Below, in pieces: positions 1 through 9,493 of a DNA stretch of 64,000 nt (position 1 is its first letter; each line of letters begins with the position of its first letter). The DNA is from Planctomycetota bacterium (lineage in GTDB: Bacteria > Planctomycetota > UBA1135 > GCA-002686595), in assembly GCA_002683825.1 (NCBI GenBank), contig NYUD01000091.1:62001-126000 (forward strand), written 5' to 3'. The notes beneath the pieces were generated by a model, which was not told the origin of the DNA, did no database searches, and saw only the letters and a list, made by a program, of their open reading frames with translations. The position numbers and the translations under genes are program-made.

Positions 1-170
1 ACGATGCGGCCGACCAGGGTGGCGGTCTTGCCCGTGCCCGCGCCGGCTTCGAAAAGGAGTGGGCGCGAGAAATCGCTGACGGCGATACGGCGGGCCTGAT
101 CATCGCCCTCGGCCTCTTGCCGGGAAAGGGGTGCGGGTGTGGCCCCGGGGAACAGCTGTTCCTGTTTCAC
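1..170 (-). CDS. AddA/RecB-type UvrD-family helicase, N-terminal fragment
   Basis: This is the first 56 or so codons of a superfamily 1 helicase running off the left edge. The GTG start at 170 shares the four bases GTGA (170-167) with the stop of the upstream addB-like gene, so the two are translationally coupled. A Walker A motif, GAGTGKT, lies at residues 43-49, preceded by a polar segment and the pattern FSRPLLFEAGAGTGKT typical of AddA/RecB proteins. In this family the subunit is the 3'-5' helicase and nuclease partner of AddB in double-strand break end resection. The AddB-type neighbour supports that assignment. Only the N terminus is visible, so a stand-alone UvrD-like helicase is not excluded. 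Confidence 0.75.
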   Translation of the reverse strand, partial: MKQEQLFPGATPAPLSRQEAEGDDQARRIAVSDFSRPLLFEAGAGTGKTATLVGRI

Positions 171-3100
171 CGGCGAGCCTCGCCCTTTTTCTTGGCGCGT
201 GCGACTTCCCAGAGCCCGCGCATGGCCGTGAGCTCGACTGTCGCATCGTCACCGTGAGCCATCTCGACCAGCTTGGCCCGCGCCGAACTATCGCCGTGCA
301 GGCAAGCGGCGGAAACGTCGCACATGCGACAGCTATCGTGCACGCGCTCGCCGGTCGGGTCCGTGAGTCGGGGAAAGAAGACGCCCGCGTGCCAGGCGTC
401 GCGTACGGGCTTGAGCGCGTGGATCCAGGTCTCTGCGGCCGGGCTCTCCTTCTCGATGAGGACCGACCGGCGGTCCTCATCCACTTCGGGGTTGAGGTAC
501 AAGAGGCGCGCGCGCACCTTTTTCTCGGCGCTTGTCGTGCCGTGGACGTAGGCGGACGGCTGCAGGATCTTGCCCTGGCTGAGCTTCTTCAGGAACTCGC
601 TCTCGCTCACGGCCTGCTTACCGGTCTTGAAGTCGCTGAGAATCAGCAGGTCGCCCAACCGGTCGACGCGGTCGGCAATGAAGCGCACGCGCATCCTCTG
701 GCCGTCCGAGAGCTGGGCTTCCGCAACACCCGACAATTCCACACCGAGGCAGCCACTGGTCTTCTCCTCGCTTGTATGGTGCGAAGCTTCCTCGGAAAAA
801 AGGGATCGGGCGCGTTCGATGAAGGGCAAGGCGACATGGCAGATCAATCGGCGTAGCCCGGGCTCGTGTGATCCCTTTTGGTCGAGGAGCTCCCGGGCGA
901 CCTCGTCCGTCAAGTGTTCCAGGGCCTTGAGGCTCGGCCACCTCGTGGGCCGCGGCTCTCCGGCGAGGGCCAGTTCGAGGTCTTGGGGCCGCGTTTCTTC
1001 ATCCCAGCTTGCGGCGGCGATTCGTTCCAGAACCTCGTGCACGAGCGAACCCAGGGTTCGGGGTTCGATGCTCGGTAGACGTTCCAGCGGATCGGGCGCT
1101 TCTTCGAGGCGTAGGATCTTCGAGAGGGCCAGGCGCCAGGTGCAGTCCACCGCGTGTTCGATGTGCGTGATGAACAGCGGTTCCCGCAGTGGATCGGGGC
1201 GCGTGGGAGCGGTGTCCTGCGGCCCCAGCCAGCCCAGCCAGGGGAGCAGGCTCTTCGGATCCTTGTCCTCGTAGGCACGCAGTGCCCGGACCCGTGCATC
1301 CGCGGTCCGCGCGGCCTGCGACAGGCCCGCTTCCTCGAGCGCGAGCTGCAGGCGCGGCAGCAAAGTCCGCGGTCCGCCGATCAGGCCGGCGAGCACAGCG
1401 TGTTCCTGCGCCGTGTGAACGCGGTCTTCGAAGACAACCCTGGACGGGATCAACGGCTGCGCTTCCTCGACCGCTCGATTCTCGATCCCCAGGCGTTCGA
1501 TGAGAGGTGAGATGACCCGCGCCTTGCCTTCCGCGTCGTTGGTCTGCCAGCTGAGGGTGACGTTCGGACTGGAGGAAACGAGCTGGGCGAAGAGATAGCG
1601 CTCCTCCTCCCGGCCGCGAGCCTTGATGGGGATATCGGGCAAGAGCTCGCTCCACGCTGCCCGCAACGCGTCCGGCAACAGCGGATCTTCAGCGACGACG
1701 CGGGGAAACGAGTCGCGGTTGAGTCCGATGAGAAACAGGTGCTCGAAGGTGCGTGCGCGTGCGGCCATGGCATCGAGGATCTGGACGCCGCTCTCGGTGG
1801 CACGCTCGCCCTCACGCTGCAGCGCGGGCCGTACGATGGGGATCAGAGTGCGCTCCAGGAGCCACAGGAACTCCACGCGCTCCAAGGTCTCGGCCGCGAA
1901 GGCAAGGCCGAGCTCTTCCAGCGCTCCTTGGATCCGCTCCTCCGCCGGATCGTTGGAGCGCCAGCCCAGACACCTGCGCAGGTCTTCGAAGCGCTTGAGG
2001 TGATCGCGGATCCCTGCTCTTTCCGGCCACGCATGGAGCTTTCCGAGCATGCGGCCCGCACCCGCGACGACCACCTTGAGATCGTCACCGTGGACGCGCC
2101 GATAGGGTGCGTACGTCCCGCTGATCCTTCGGGCCTGCTCTTCCTTTGGCCCATCGGTGCGCGGGTCCGATCCGGAATGCAGTCCCGTACGTGTCGGAAG
2201 TCGATAGGTTCCGTGGAAATCGACGAGCGCCGGGACATTCAGCCGGGCGACGTCCTGCAGTCGACCGCCGCCGGCCGCGCGCAGGGCGAGTCTGAGGTCC
2301 GGCGAAGGACGGCGCGGGACACGCTTTCTTTCACCGTCGAGGGTTCGCTCGAAGACGAATCGCGCACAGGCGTCGAGCCAGCGCTGGGCGTTCACGCGGC
2401 CCCCGTTGTGCATCGATTCCAGGAGCGCGAGAATCGCCCGCGCGGGTCCATCGACAAGCCCCGCGGTTCCCGGAGCGGAAAAGGGGATGCCGAGAGCCCC
2501 GAACTGCGAGCGCAGCTCACTCTTGTGCGACGTCAACTCGCGCGCGCAGACCGCGATGCTCTCGGGCTGGACACCTTCGTTCAGTAGCGTGCGAATGCGT
2601 TCGGCGACCGCACGGGCTTCCGCCTCGGGGCCGGATGTTCGTACAAACGTGAGCTGCGCCGCGGGCTCCGGCGCGATCGTCGAGACCTCCTTGGCCTGTC
2701 CCTCGAAGCGTTGCCGCAGGCGTTCCGAGAAGATGCTGCCAGCATCCGGGCGCGAGGGATCGCATGGGTCGAGCGATTCGTCGAGAATCACGGTGGAGGG
2801 GAAGCGACGAAAAAGGGCCTCGAGGAAATCACCCGCGCGGCCCGTCACGTCGGCGAAGCCGTGGATGAAGAGTGCGCTGAAGGCCTGTCCGTGGGAGCCC
2901 CGTTCGGTAAGCCGCTTCGCTTCGGCAAAAAAACGTGCGGGCAATTCCGCCCTTCGTTCCTCGAGCTGGTCTCCAACGCATGCGGCCACGGCGAGAAGAG
3001 CCCGTGCGCGTTCGATCACCGCTCCGCCCCCGTCCAACCGTTCGCTGAGGGCCTCGGCGTGCGCCGGTTCGAACCCGGCATCGAACAGGTCTCGAATCGT

Positions 3101-3493
3101 TTCGACCGCGGCCCGATAGCCGGCTTCGAGTCCATCGAGCGCTTCCCGCAGGCTGGGTTCGTTCCGCGCTTCGCGTCGGGCGAAGATCTCAAACAGGACT
3201 TGCCCGTTCGGCGCGGCTTCGTTGGCGTCCGGATCCTCGCCACGTGCGAAGGCGAGGACCTCGAGGGCCGTGGCGAAAAGGGTTCGCACCTCGATGCCCG
3301 CGCAGGCTCCGAAGTGGGCGACGACACGTGCGTTCAGGTGTTTCCGCAGCGCTCCGGAGGGGACGATGATGCGCACCGGCCGCCCCAGCTTCCGCGGGTC
3401 GTCTTGCATCGCGTTTCGATGTCCCTCGAGGGAAGCGAGCAGGCGTGCCTCCCCCGCTCGTGCTCCGCGGACGATCTCTAGCGTGCGTTTCAT
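167..3493 (-). CDS. addB: AddB-like ATP-dependent nuclease subunit
   Basis: The 1108-residue protein starts at ATG 3493 (MKRTLEIVRG); longer in-frame extensions upstream look unlike the family. AddB pairs with AddA to unwind and trim broken DNA ends before RecA loading. The C-terminal nuclease motif is visible as LSDFKTGKQ near residue 954. The AddB iron-sulfur cluster signature is present as one Cys in VDCTWRL near residue 783 and a C-x2-C-x5-C group near residue 1055. At the N terminus the place of the usual Walker A motif reads RGARAGEARLL, which lacks the GKS/T core, so the subunit probably does not hydrolyse ATP there. The gene is coupled to the addA-like gene by a GTGA overlap. Overall similarity to AddB is by motifs and order only. 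Confidence 0.8.
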   Translation of the reverse strand: MKRTLEIVRGARAGEARLLASLEGHRNAMQDDPRKLGRPVRIIVPSGALRKHLNARVVAHFGACAGIEVRTLFATALEVLAFARGEDPDANEAAPNGQVLFEIFARREARNEPSLREALDGLEAGYRAAVETIRDLFDAGFEPAHAEALSERLDGGGAVIERARALLAVAACVGDQLEERRAELPARFFAEAKRLTERGSHGQAFSALFIHGFADVTGRAGDFLEALFRRFPSTVILDESLDPCDPSRPDAGSIFSERLRQRFEGQAKEVSTIAPEPAAQLTFVRTSGPEAEARAVAERIRTLLNEGVQPESIAVCARELTSHKSELRSQFGALGIPFSAPGTAGLVDGPARAILALLESMHNGGRVNAQRWLDACARFVFERTLDGERKRVPRRPSPDLRLALRAAGGGRLQDVARLNVPALVDFHGTYRLPTRTGLHSGSDPRTDGPKEEQARRISGTYAPYRRVHGDDLKVVVAGAGRMLGKLHAWPERAGIRDHLKRFEDLRRCLGWRSNDPAEERIQGALEELGLAFAAETLERVEFLWLLERTLIPIVRPALQREGERATESGVQILDAMAARARTFEHLFLIGLNRDSFPRVVAEDPLLPDALRAAWSELLPDIPIKARGREEERYLFAQLVSSSPNVTLSWQTNDAEGKARVISPLIERLGIENRAVEEAQPLIPSRVVFEDRVHTAQEHAVLAGLIGGPRTLLPRLQLALEEAGLSQAARTADARVRALRAYEDKDPKSLLPWLGWLGPQDTAPTRPDPLREPLFITHIEHAVDCTWRLALSKILRLEEAPDPLERLPSIEPRTLGSLVHEVLERIAAASWDEETRPQDLELALAGEPRPTRWPSLKALEHLTDEVARELLDQKGSHEPGLRRLICHVALPFIERARSLFSEEASHHTSEEKTSGCLGVELSGVAEAQLSDGQRMRVRFIADRVDRLGDLLILSDFKTGKQAVSESEFLKKLSQGKILQPSAYVHGTTSAEKKVRARLLYLNPEVDEDRRSVLIEKESPAAETWIHALKPVRDAWHAGVFFPRLTDPTGERVHDSCRMCDVSAACLHGDSSARAKLVEMAHGDDATVELTAMRGLWEVARAKKKGEARR

Positions 3494-3791
3494 GGTGTGG
3501 TCTCCCGGGGGGCGGCCCCCGGGAGAGTGGATTGTAGGAAGGCCGTGGCGGGGTCCGAACGATGTTGTAGGGCCTTCCGGACTCGGGGTCGAGGTGAACC
3601 GGGAACCCGGTGAGCGGTGTTTCTTCAGGACGTCGGCGGTATTCGGCCGCGGGTTGTGGATCGGGGCCGGGAGGCACTCGGGAGAGGCCCACACACGGGC
3701 GGAACACGACCCCCACGGGGGCGGAGGGGGGGGTCTCCTTCCCCGATCTGTAATAAGATGGGGGGCATCCGGACCCGCCCAGTTTTGTGAA
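3494..3791. other. Divergent intergenic region addB / kinase
   Basis: These 298 bases separate the divergent starts of the addB-like gene and the WD40 kinase and should hold both promoters. Open frames from both neighbours extend into it, but their translation is Pro/Arg/Gly-rich and unlike either family, so I treat it as non-coding. I see no convincing -35/-10 pair, operator or small RNA. Confidence 0.4.
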
Positions 3792-6700
3792 ATGACCCCG
3801 AGCGATCGTGATCCCCACGCCGAAGGCGGCACGGACGAAAAGAGCCAGAACCAGCTGTCCTTCGTCCAGCGCCTCAAGCGACATTTCGGCGATGAGGTCG
3901 ACCCGGAGATCAACCTCCAGGCGCCGGAGGATTCGGGGCTTCACGGGGGTCGCGATGCGGGCTCGGGCTCCTCCTCGAGAAAAACCGGATCCTCGCGCGA
4001 ACTGGTGGATCGCTTGACCGACCAGCTCCAGCTGGGATCGCGCTACCAGATCAAGGGCGAGATCGCCCGCGGCGGGATGGGGACGGTGCTTTGCATCTGG
4101 GACGATGACCTGCGGCGCAAGCTGGCGATGAAGGTCATGCACGGCCGGGAGGGTGCCGGCGAAACCGATGAGAGCGAGGTCGATCAGGAGCGGCTCGGCC
4201 GCTTTCTCGAGGAAGCCCAGATCACGAGCCAGCTGGACCACCCGGGCATCGTTCCGGTGCACGACCTGGGCATCGATGACGATGGGCGTTGCTACTTCAC
4301 GATGCGGCTGGTGCGGGGGATCGAACTGAAGGAGGCGCTCGACCAGGCTCGCGATGGAACGGAGGAGATGACGCGGACCAAGATCCTGGGTTGGATCCTC
4401 AAGGTGTGCGAAGCGATGGCCTACGCCCATTCGAAGGGTGTCGTCCACCGTGACCTGAAGCCGTCCAACATCATGGTGGGACGGTTCGGTGAGACGTATG
4501 TGATGGACTGGGGCCTGGCGCGCGTCCTGGGGCGTAACGACTCGCACGACCTGCGACTCAAGTCATCGCCCCAGGAGGTTACGGCGATTTCTCTGGTGAA
4601 GACCGTGCGGCGTGACGAATCGGAGGCGAATCCAGATTCTCCGCTCGTCACGATGGATGGCGACGTTGTCGGGACACCCTGCTACATGGCTCCCGAACAG
4701 GCGCAAGGCAGGTTGGAGGAGGTTGGCCCCCAGGCGGATGTCTATTCGTTGGGCGCGATCCTCTACTACATGCTTTCAGGAAAGGCCCCTTACGTCGCAG
4801 AGGGCGAACGCATCTCGCCGCACACGGTTCTGACCCGCGTATTGCATGGCCCGCCGGCGCCTGTCGCGAAGCTGGCGAAGGACCAACCGGATGAGCTGAT
4901 CGCCATCTGTGAGAAAGCCATGCAGCGTGATCAGACGAAGCGCTATGCCGGCATGCTCGAGGTGGCGGACGATGTCGAGGCCTTCCTCGAGAACCGCGTT
5001 GTCGGAGCGTATGAGGTCGGTTCGATCGCCGAGATTCGCAAGTGGATGCATCGCAATCGTGGGATGGCGGCGGCCTTCGCGGGAATGTTCCTTCTGACCG
5101 CCGTAGCTGCGGTGTTCTACCTCGTCTTGAAGGAAAGGCAGGTCGAAAAGCTCGAGTTCGAAAAGGGGCAGACGGCGGCCGCCAAGGTGCAGGCGGAAAC
5201 GAACGAACGGCGCGCGCTTGAGAGTGAGCGGCACGCGATCGAAAAAGAAAAGGAAGCCCTCGCGCAACGGGAGGAAGCGAATCGAAACGCTGAACTCGCC
5301 CTGAAGAAAAGCGAGGAGGCGCAGCGTTCCGAGTACGTGGCCAACGTGCTCTCGGCCGATTTCTCGCTGATGTTGCACGATCTCGATGAGGCCGACGAAC
5401 GCCTGAATGCATGCGATGCGAACTTGCGCGGATGGGAGTGGGAGCACCTGAAGATCAAGGCTGACGCTCCCATCGCAAAGTTCGAACACCTGATTGGTGG
5501 GGTCCATCAGCTGGCATTCGACCGCAAGCTTGGCCGTGTTGTTGCGCTGCTGGGCAACGGCCAGGTGCGATTCCTCGACGCTGAGGGTCACGACCTCGCG
5601 GAGGGGCCGAAGATCAGTCTGGGGATCGCGGTGGCGGTGACAAGTCTCCTCAAGAACCTGGACATGTCCCTTGCGGATGGGGCCCGACTCCTGGCTCTCG
5701 TGGGGCGGGATGAGAACGTCAGGGTATTCGATGTTGACGATGGCGATCCGCGTTTCGTGTTTCCCCGGGATGGGGAACCGATCTTTCATGGCCGACGCGC
5801 GAGTTCCGTAGCGTTTTCGCCGGACGAACGGCTGCTCGCATCGGGGGCAGGGGACGGCGGCGTCATCGTCTGGAACCTGGAGGAAGGCAAGGCCGAAGTA
5901 CGGCTTTCGGGCCATCATTCGCGTATCACGGATCTTGCCTGGAGCCCCGACGGCGAGATGCTCGCTTCCTCATCGGTGGACGGTACGGTCTATCTGTGGA
6001 ATGCCGCGATCGGAATGGGCCAGCACGCGCTCAGCGGCCACTCGGGGATGGCGGTGAACGAGATCGCCTGGGGAGCGGATGGAAACACGCTCTACACCGC
6101 CGGTGAGGACCAGACCATCGGCGTGTGGGCCGCCATTCTCGGCAAACGCCAGCGCACGCTGACCGGTCACGTGCAGGCGGTGCGCACACTCGCCTACGAT
6201 GATCGCCACCAGCGCCTCGTCAGCGGTTCGGCTCTCGGTACCCTGCGCGTGTGGAACGCGGATGGCACTTCCGCGACGCTACGCGGTCACACCGATCCCG
6301 TGAGGACCGTCATCTTCTACCCCGACGGTGATCGGATCCTTTCGGGATCGAATGCCGGGGACCTCTACGTAACGGACCCTACCGGGGACCTGTCGTGTAC
6401 CGAGTTGCCGCGGCTGCACGGCGAACACGACATCGAATCCGTCGCTTTTTCGCCGTCGGGAAGGCGTTTCGTGACGGCCTCGAAGGACAAGGACATCATT
6501 CTTTGGGACGCCCTTTCCGGCGAGCCCCTACGACGCTTGCGCGGGCATACAAGTCAGGTAAACACCGCCGTTTTTTCGCCCGATGGGAATTTCGTTGTTT
6601 CGGGTGCGCACGACAAGACCGCGCGGCTGTGGGATGCGAAAACGGGGCGCGCGCTGCGAGTCTATCCGGTAGGCGATAAGTGGTGCGAAGCAGTTGGTGT

Positions 6701-7949
6701 CACCCGGGACGGTACGCGCATCATTGCCGGTGCGGGGGATCGCAAGGTTCGTGTCTACGATCTCGAAACGAGCGAGTTGCTGGTCGAGCTAACCGGTCAT
6801 CGCACCCAGATCAACAGCATCGCGGTCAGTTCCGATGGCAGACATTTTGCTTCGGCCGGGGCCAACGTCCTGATCTGGGATCTGCAAAACCTGGAGTCGG
6901 GCGAGCCGCGGATGACTCTCACTTCATCCAGGAGCTATGTACGTTCGATCGCCTTCCACCCCGACGGTACCCATCTGATCGCCGGGCGAACCGGGCGCAG
7001 CAGAGGGGTTCTTGAGTTGTGGGACATCCGCGAGCTCTCCGATTCCGAGGAATCGGTGGTGGAGGGAAGGTTGCTCCAAAGCACCGATGATCAATCCAGC
7101 TGGATTTCTGCGGTTGCCTACAGCCCGGACGGCAGGCGCATCATCAGCGGCTCCGGCGACGGGACGCTGGGTGTTCGTGACGGTGAGTCGGGGGAAACTC
7201 TTCTACTGCTAGGGCAACCTTTGGGTCGCGTCGAGGCCCTAGCTGTCAGTCCCGATTCAAGGCGCATCCTTGCCGCGGGGGCTAATGGCACGATGCGGAT
7301 CTGGGAGGCTGGCGGGAACGAGGGGCGACTTGCGCGTCGCGAGGCGCGGCTCGATTACTTGGCCCGTACCAAAGCTGCGCAGCCTCTGGTCGACGAACTC
7401 TTCTTGAAGCATTTCCTGGTGGACGAGGTGATGGTGCGTATACAGAGCGATTTGACCGTCGCGCCCGAGATTCGAGCGACAGCGCTGCGCCTCGCATTGA
7501 TGCGCGGTGACGATCCGCAGCTCCTTTACAGCGCCAGCCTCGAGGAAGCGCTCATGCCGCTGGACGAGAAGCTCCTTCCCCGCGCCCTCAGTCGTTCCGA
7601 AGCCGCCCTCGGCTTGACAATCGAGGAACCCGATAGTCGCGTGTCGTTGGTCGCGGGGATTTCCCGCTATCGAAATGGGCTGTTCCCCCAGGCAGCGGAA
7701 GCCCTCCAGCAAGCAGGGAAGCTCAACCGGGCGGCGCGTAGAAAGTTTGCGGCGCGCGAGGAAGCGTGGCGCTACCTGTTCCTGGCGATGTCACTGCACC
7801 GGCAGGGCAGGGGCGCCGATGCCAAGAGCACTCTCCAGAGCTTCCGGCGCTGGATGGATGGCCAAAGCGATTACGGATTGGCTTCCGAGCTACAGCCGCT
7901 GATCGACGAGGTGGAGAGCCTCCTGGGGGGGGCCGCTACCGGAGTGTGA
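3792..7949 (+). CDS. Ser/Thr protein kinase with transmembrane segment and WD40 propeller repeats
   Basis: This 1385-residue protein starts at ATG 3792. Residues 1-80 are polar and probably disordered. A PknB-type kinase domain spans about 83-400, with the glycine loop GEIARGGMG, the VAIK-type lysine in KLAMKVM, the catalytic loop HRDLKPSN near residue 217, DWGLA replacing DFG, and GTPCYMAPEQ in the activation segment. A single hydrophobic segment lies near 424-445, followed by a Lys/Glu-rich coiled coil (about 450-530). Many WD40 repeats with GH...WD/WN pairs fill about 560-1180. The last 200 residues are alpha-helical and TPR-like. Kinases of this architecture are common in Planctomycetota. 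Substrate and ligand are unknown; the propeller is probably an interaction platform. No obvious regulator is adjacent. Confidence 0.93.
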   Translation: MTPSDRDPHAEGGTDEKSQNQLSFVQRLKRHFGDEVDPEINLQAPEDSGLHGGRDAGSGSSSRKTGSSRELVDRLTDQLQLGSRYQIKGEIARGGMGTVLCIWDDDLRRKLAMKVMHGREGAGETDESEVDQERLGRFLEEAQITSQLDHPGIVPVHDLGIDDDGRCYFTMRLVRGIELKEALDQARDGTEEMTRTKILGWILKVCEAMAYAHSKGVVHRDLKPSNIMVGRFGETYVMDWGLARVLGRNDSHDLRLKSSPQEVTAISLVKTVRRDESEANPDSPLVTMDGDVVGTPCYMAPEQAQGRLEEVGPQADVYSLGAILYYMLSGKAPYVAEGERISPHTVLTRVLHGPPAPVAKLAKDQPDELIAICEKAMQRDQTKRYAGMLEVADDVEAFLENRVVGAYEVGSIAEIRKWMHRNRGMAAAFAGMFLLTAVAAVFYLVLKERQVEKLEFEKGQTAAAKVQAETNERRALESERHAIEKEKEALAQREEANRNAELALKKSEEAQRSEYVANVLSADFSLMLHDLDEADERLNACDANLRGWEWEHLKIKADAPIAKFEHLIGGVHQLAFDRKLGRVVALLGNGQVRFLDAEGHDLAEGPKISLGIAVAVTSLLKNLDMSLADGARLLALVGRDENVRVFDVDDGDPRFVFPRDGEPIFHGRRASSVAFSPDERLLASGAGDGGVIVWNLEEGKAEVRLSGHHSRITDLAWSPDGEMLASSSVDGTVYLWNAAIGMGQHALSGHSGMAVNEIAWGADGNTLYTAGEDQTIGVWAAILGKRQRTLTGHVQAVRTLAYDDRHQRLVSGSALGTLRVWNADGTSATLRGHTDPVRTVIFYPDGDRILSGSNAGDLYVTDPTGDLSCTELPRLHGEHDIESVAFSPSGRRFVTASKDKDIILWDALSGEPLRRLRGHTSQVNTAVFSPDGNFVVSGAHDKTARLWDAKTGRALRVYPVGDKWCEAVGVTRDGTRIIAGAGDRKVRVYDLETSELLVELTGHRTQINSIAVSSDGRHFASAGANVLIWDLQNLESGEPRMTLTSSRSYVRSIAFHPDGTHLIAGRTGRSRGVLELWDIRELSDSEESVVEGRLLQSTDDQSSWISAVAYSPDGRRIISGSGDGTLGVRDGESGETLLLLGQPLGRVEALAVSPDSRRILAAGANGTMRIWEAGGNEGRLARREARLDYLARTKAAQPLVDELFLKHFLVDEVMVRIQSDLTVAPEIRATALRLALMRGDDPQLLYSASLEEALMPLDEKLLPRALSRSEAALGLTIEEPDSRVSLVAGISRYRNGLFPQAAEALQQAGKLNRAARRKFAAREEAWRYLFLAMSLHRQGRGADAKSTLQSFRRWMDGQSDYGLASELQPLIDEVESLLGGAATGV

Positions 7950-8010
7950 GAGGGGGCTTTCGTCCTTTCCCCGGTAAAGACGACCCGTGCGCATCTTCCG
8001 CCGCCGGAGG

Positions 8011-8763
8011 CTATGCCGCCGAATTTTCTTCCAAGGGCCACTCCAACAACTCGAAGGTTCCGTCCGCGTGTTCCACCAGAGCGGTGCAACTCTGCACCCA
8101 GTCCCCGTTGTTACCGTAGAACACACCATCGACCACGCGACAGGCCGGGTCATGGATGTGACCACAGATGATGCCATCCAATTTGCGCATGCGGGCGGAT
8201 CGAACGGCCGAACGCTCAAACCTTCCGGTGTAGCCCAGGGCACGTTTGCAGATCTGTTTGATCCGCGTTCCCAGGCCACCGGGCTCTTGTCTGGGCAGGA
8301 TGCGTTCGAAAAAGGCCGAAGCGATGTCGATCAGGTTTCCGAACGAGTCGCCCAGTTTCGACAACCAGACCACGCGGCTGAATACCGTGTCGAAATGATC
8401 TCCATGCAAGACGAGCAGTTTGCGGCCATCCGCCGACGTATGTTCGTGCTCGCTCGAGACGTGCACCAGGGCTTCCCGAGTCATCCATCGATGCAGTTCT
8501 CGATCGTGGTTGCCCGGTAGGTAGTGCACACGGGTCCCGTACCTGGCTTTTTGCTGCACTAACGCAAGGACTTCAGCGTGTGCATCGGGCCAATCTGATG
8601 AACCCCTGGGGCCCCAACGGTCCGCGATGTCTCCGACCAGGTAAAGATAGTCGGAGTCGCAGCGTTCGAGGAAGTGAAGCAGGCGATCTGCGTGTGCTCT
8701 GTGCGAGCCGAGGTGCGTGTCCGAAAGGAAGATGGAGCGAAAGCGAATCGTGGTGCGTACCAT
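8011..8763 (-). CDS. LpxH-like metallophosphoesterase (UDP-2,3-diacylglucosamine diphosphatase family)
   Basis: The 250-residue calcineurin-type phosphoesterase has all the metal-binding motifs in order: SDTHLG (residues 14-19), GDIADRW, PGNHD, HGDHFD and GHIHDP. This is the pattern of the LpxH/YbbF branch, in which LpxH hydrolyses UDP-2,3-diacylglucosamine to lipid X during lipid A synthesis on the inner membrane. A DxH-GDxxD-GNHD-GHxH layout is also shared by other phosphoesterases, and no lpx gene is nearby, so the lipid A role is inferred. It is the last gene of a minus-strand run behind a methyltransferase gene, after a short gap. Confidence 0.78.
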   Translation of the reverse strand: MVRTTIRFRSIFLSDTHLGSHRAHADRLLHFLERCDSDYLYLVGDIADRWGPRGSSDWPDAHAEVLALVQQKARYGTRVHYLPGNHDRELHRWMTREALVHVSSEHEHTSADGRKLLVLHGDHFDTVFSRVVWLSKLGDSFGNLIDIASAFFERILPRQEPGGLGTRIKQICKRALGYTGRFERSAVRSARMRKLDGIICGHIHDPACRVVDGVFYGNNGDWVQSCTALVEHADGTFELLEWPLEENSAA

Positions 8764-8780
8764 GGTGTCAGTCGCCGCAC

Positions 8781-9437
8781 TTACCCGGCGCCGCGCTGCA
8801 GGGATATATGTCGGTCGCTGTCGACCGTGATCTCCGCATCTTTCCAGCCGGCCTTTTCAGCGGTTTGGCTGAGTTCGCTAAGCGTGAGGGCCGCGTGGAG
8901 GCTGTCACCGAACAATTTCCGCTGGTAGGGGGTGGCCCCTGCGGCATGCAGGGAAACCAATTCCTGTAGCCGCTCCAGGGAATCAGGCCTCGTGAGGTCC
9001 CGAATCAAGAGGGCTCCCCGGGGGCGAAGGACCCGCCGCGCTTCCCGGAGGAACGGCAATGGGTCGGGAATATGGTGCAGGATCGTGTTTGAGAAAACGG
9101 CATCGAAGGCCTCGTCGGGGAAGGCGAGGTTCTTCGCGTCCGCATGCTTGTATGAAATGCGTTCGGACCAGGGGGACCCCGTGCGGTGCTTTTCCGCGTT
9201 CTCCAACATGCGTTGGGAGAGGTCGATGCCCAAAACCGTTGCTCCTTCGATGCGCTCGCAAACCAAGAGCGGGATGTGACCGGGGCCGGTGCCGATATCC
9301 AGCATCGATCCGCGGGCCCCGAGAGCGACCAGGCGATCGACGAAGGCACCGTTGGCTTCGGTGTGATCCATGCGGTCGTACTCGGTCGCCTCTTGCTCCG
9401 TATCCATCACCTCCGGCTCGAGTACGCGTTCCAGCAT
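8781..9437 (-). CDS. Class I SAM-dependent methyltransferase
   Basis: With the ATG at 9437 this is a 218-residue methyltransferase; an open frame continues upstream past the metH stop (9494-9496), but starts before that would overlap metH. The SAM-binding motif I is LDIGTGPGHIPLLV near residue 43, followed by the acidic GIDLS, motif II around DEAFDAVFSNTILHHIPDPLPFL, and a ubiE-like RVLRPRGALLIRDL. The family is the Methyltransf_11/25 type, and the substrate cannot be read from sequence. It sits directly behind metH, so it may share a transcript with the enzyme that regenerates methionine for SAM. The start choice is uncertain; a second ATG 27 bases downstream follows GGAGG too closely. Confidence 0.8.
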   Translation of the reverse strand: MLERVLEPEVMDTEQEATEYDRMDHTEANGAFVDRLVALGARGSMLDIGTGPGHIPLLVCERIEGATVLGIDLSQRMLENAEKHRTGSPWSERISYKHADAKNLAFPDEAFDAVFSNTILHHIPDPLPFLREARRVLRPRGALLIRDLTRPDSLERLQELVSLHAAGATPYQRKLFGDSLHAALTLSELSQTAEKAGWKDAEITVDSDRHISLQRGAG

Positions 9438-9493
9438 GTTTTCTTGGATTCCGTCAACGGGATCCTTGAACCCGCCCGGCCGGGCAGGAGTGA

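Noticed and set aside
3222-3791. N-terminal extension of the kinase frame into the addB gene
   Set aside because: The extension would overlap divergent addB and encodes no family-like sequence; ATG 3792 was chosen.
4776-5918. Antisense open frame inside the kinase-WD40 gene
   Set aside because: The plus strand encodes kinase and WD40 motifs; the minus translation is not protein-like.
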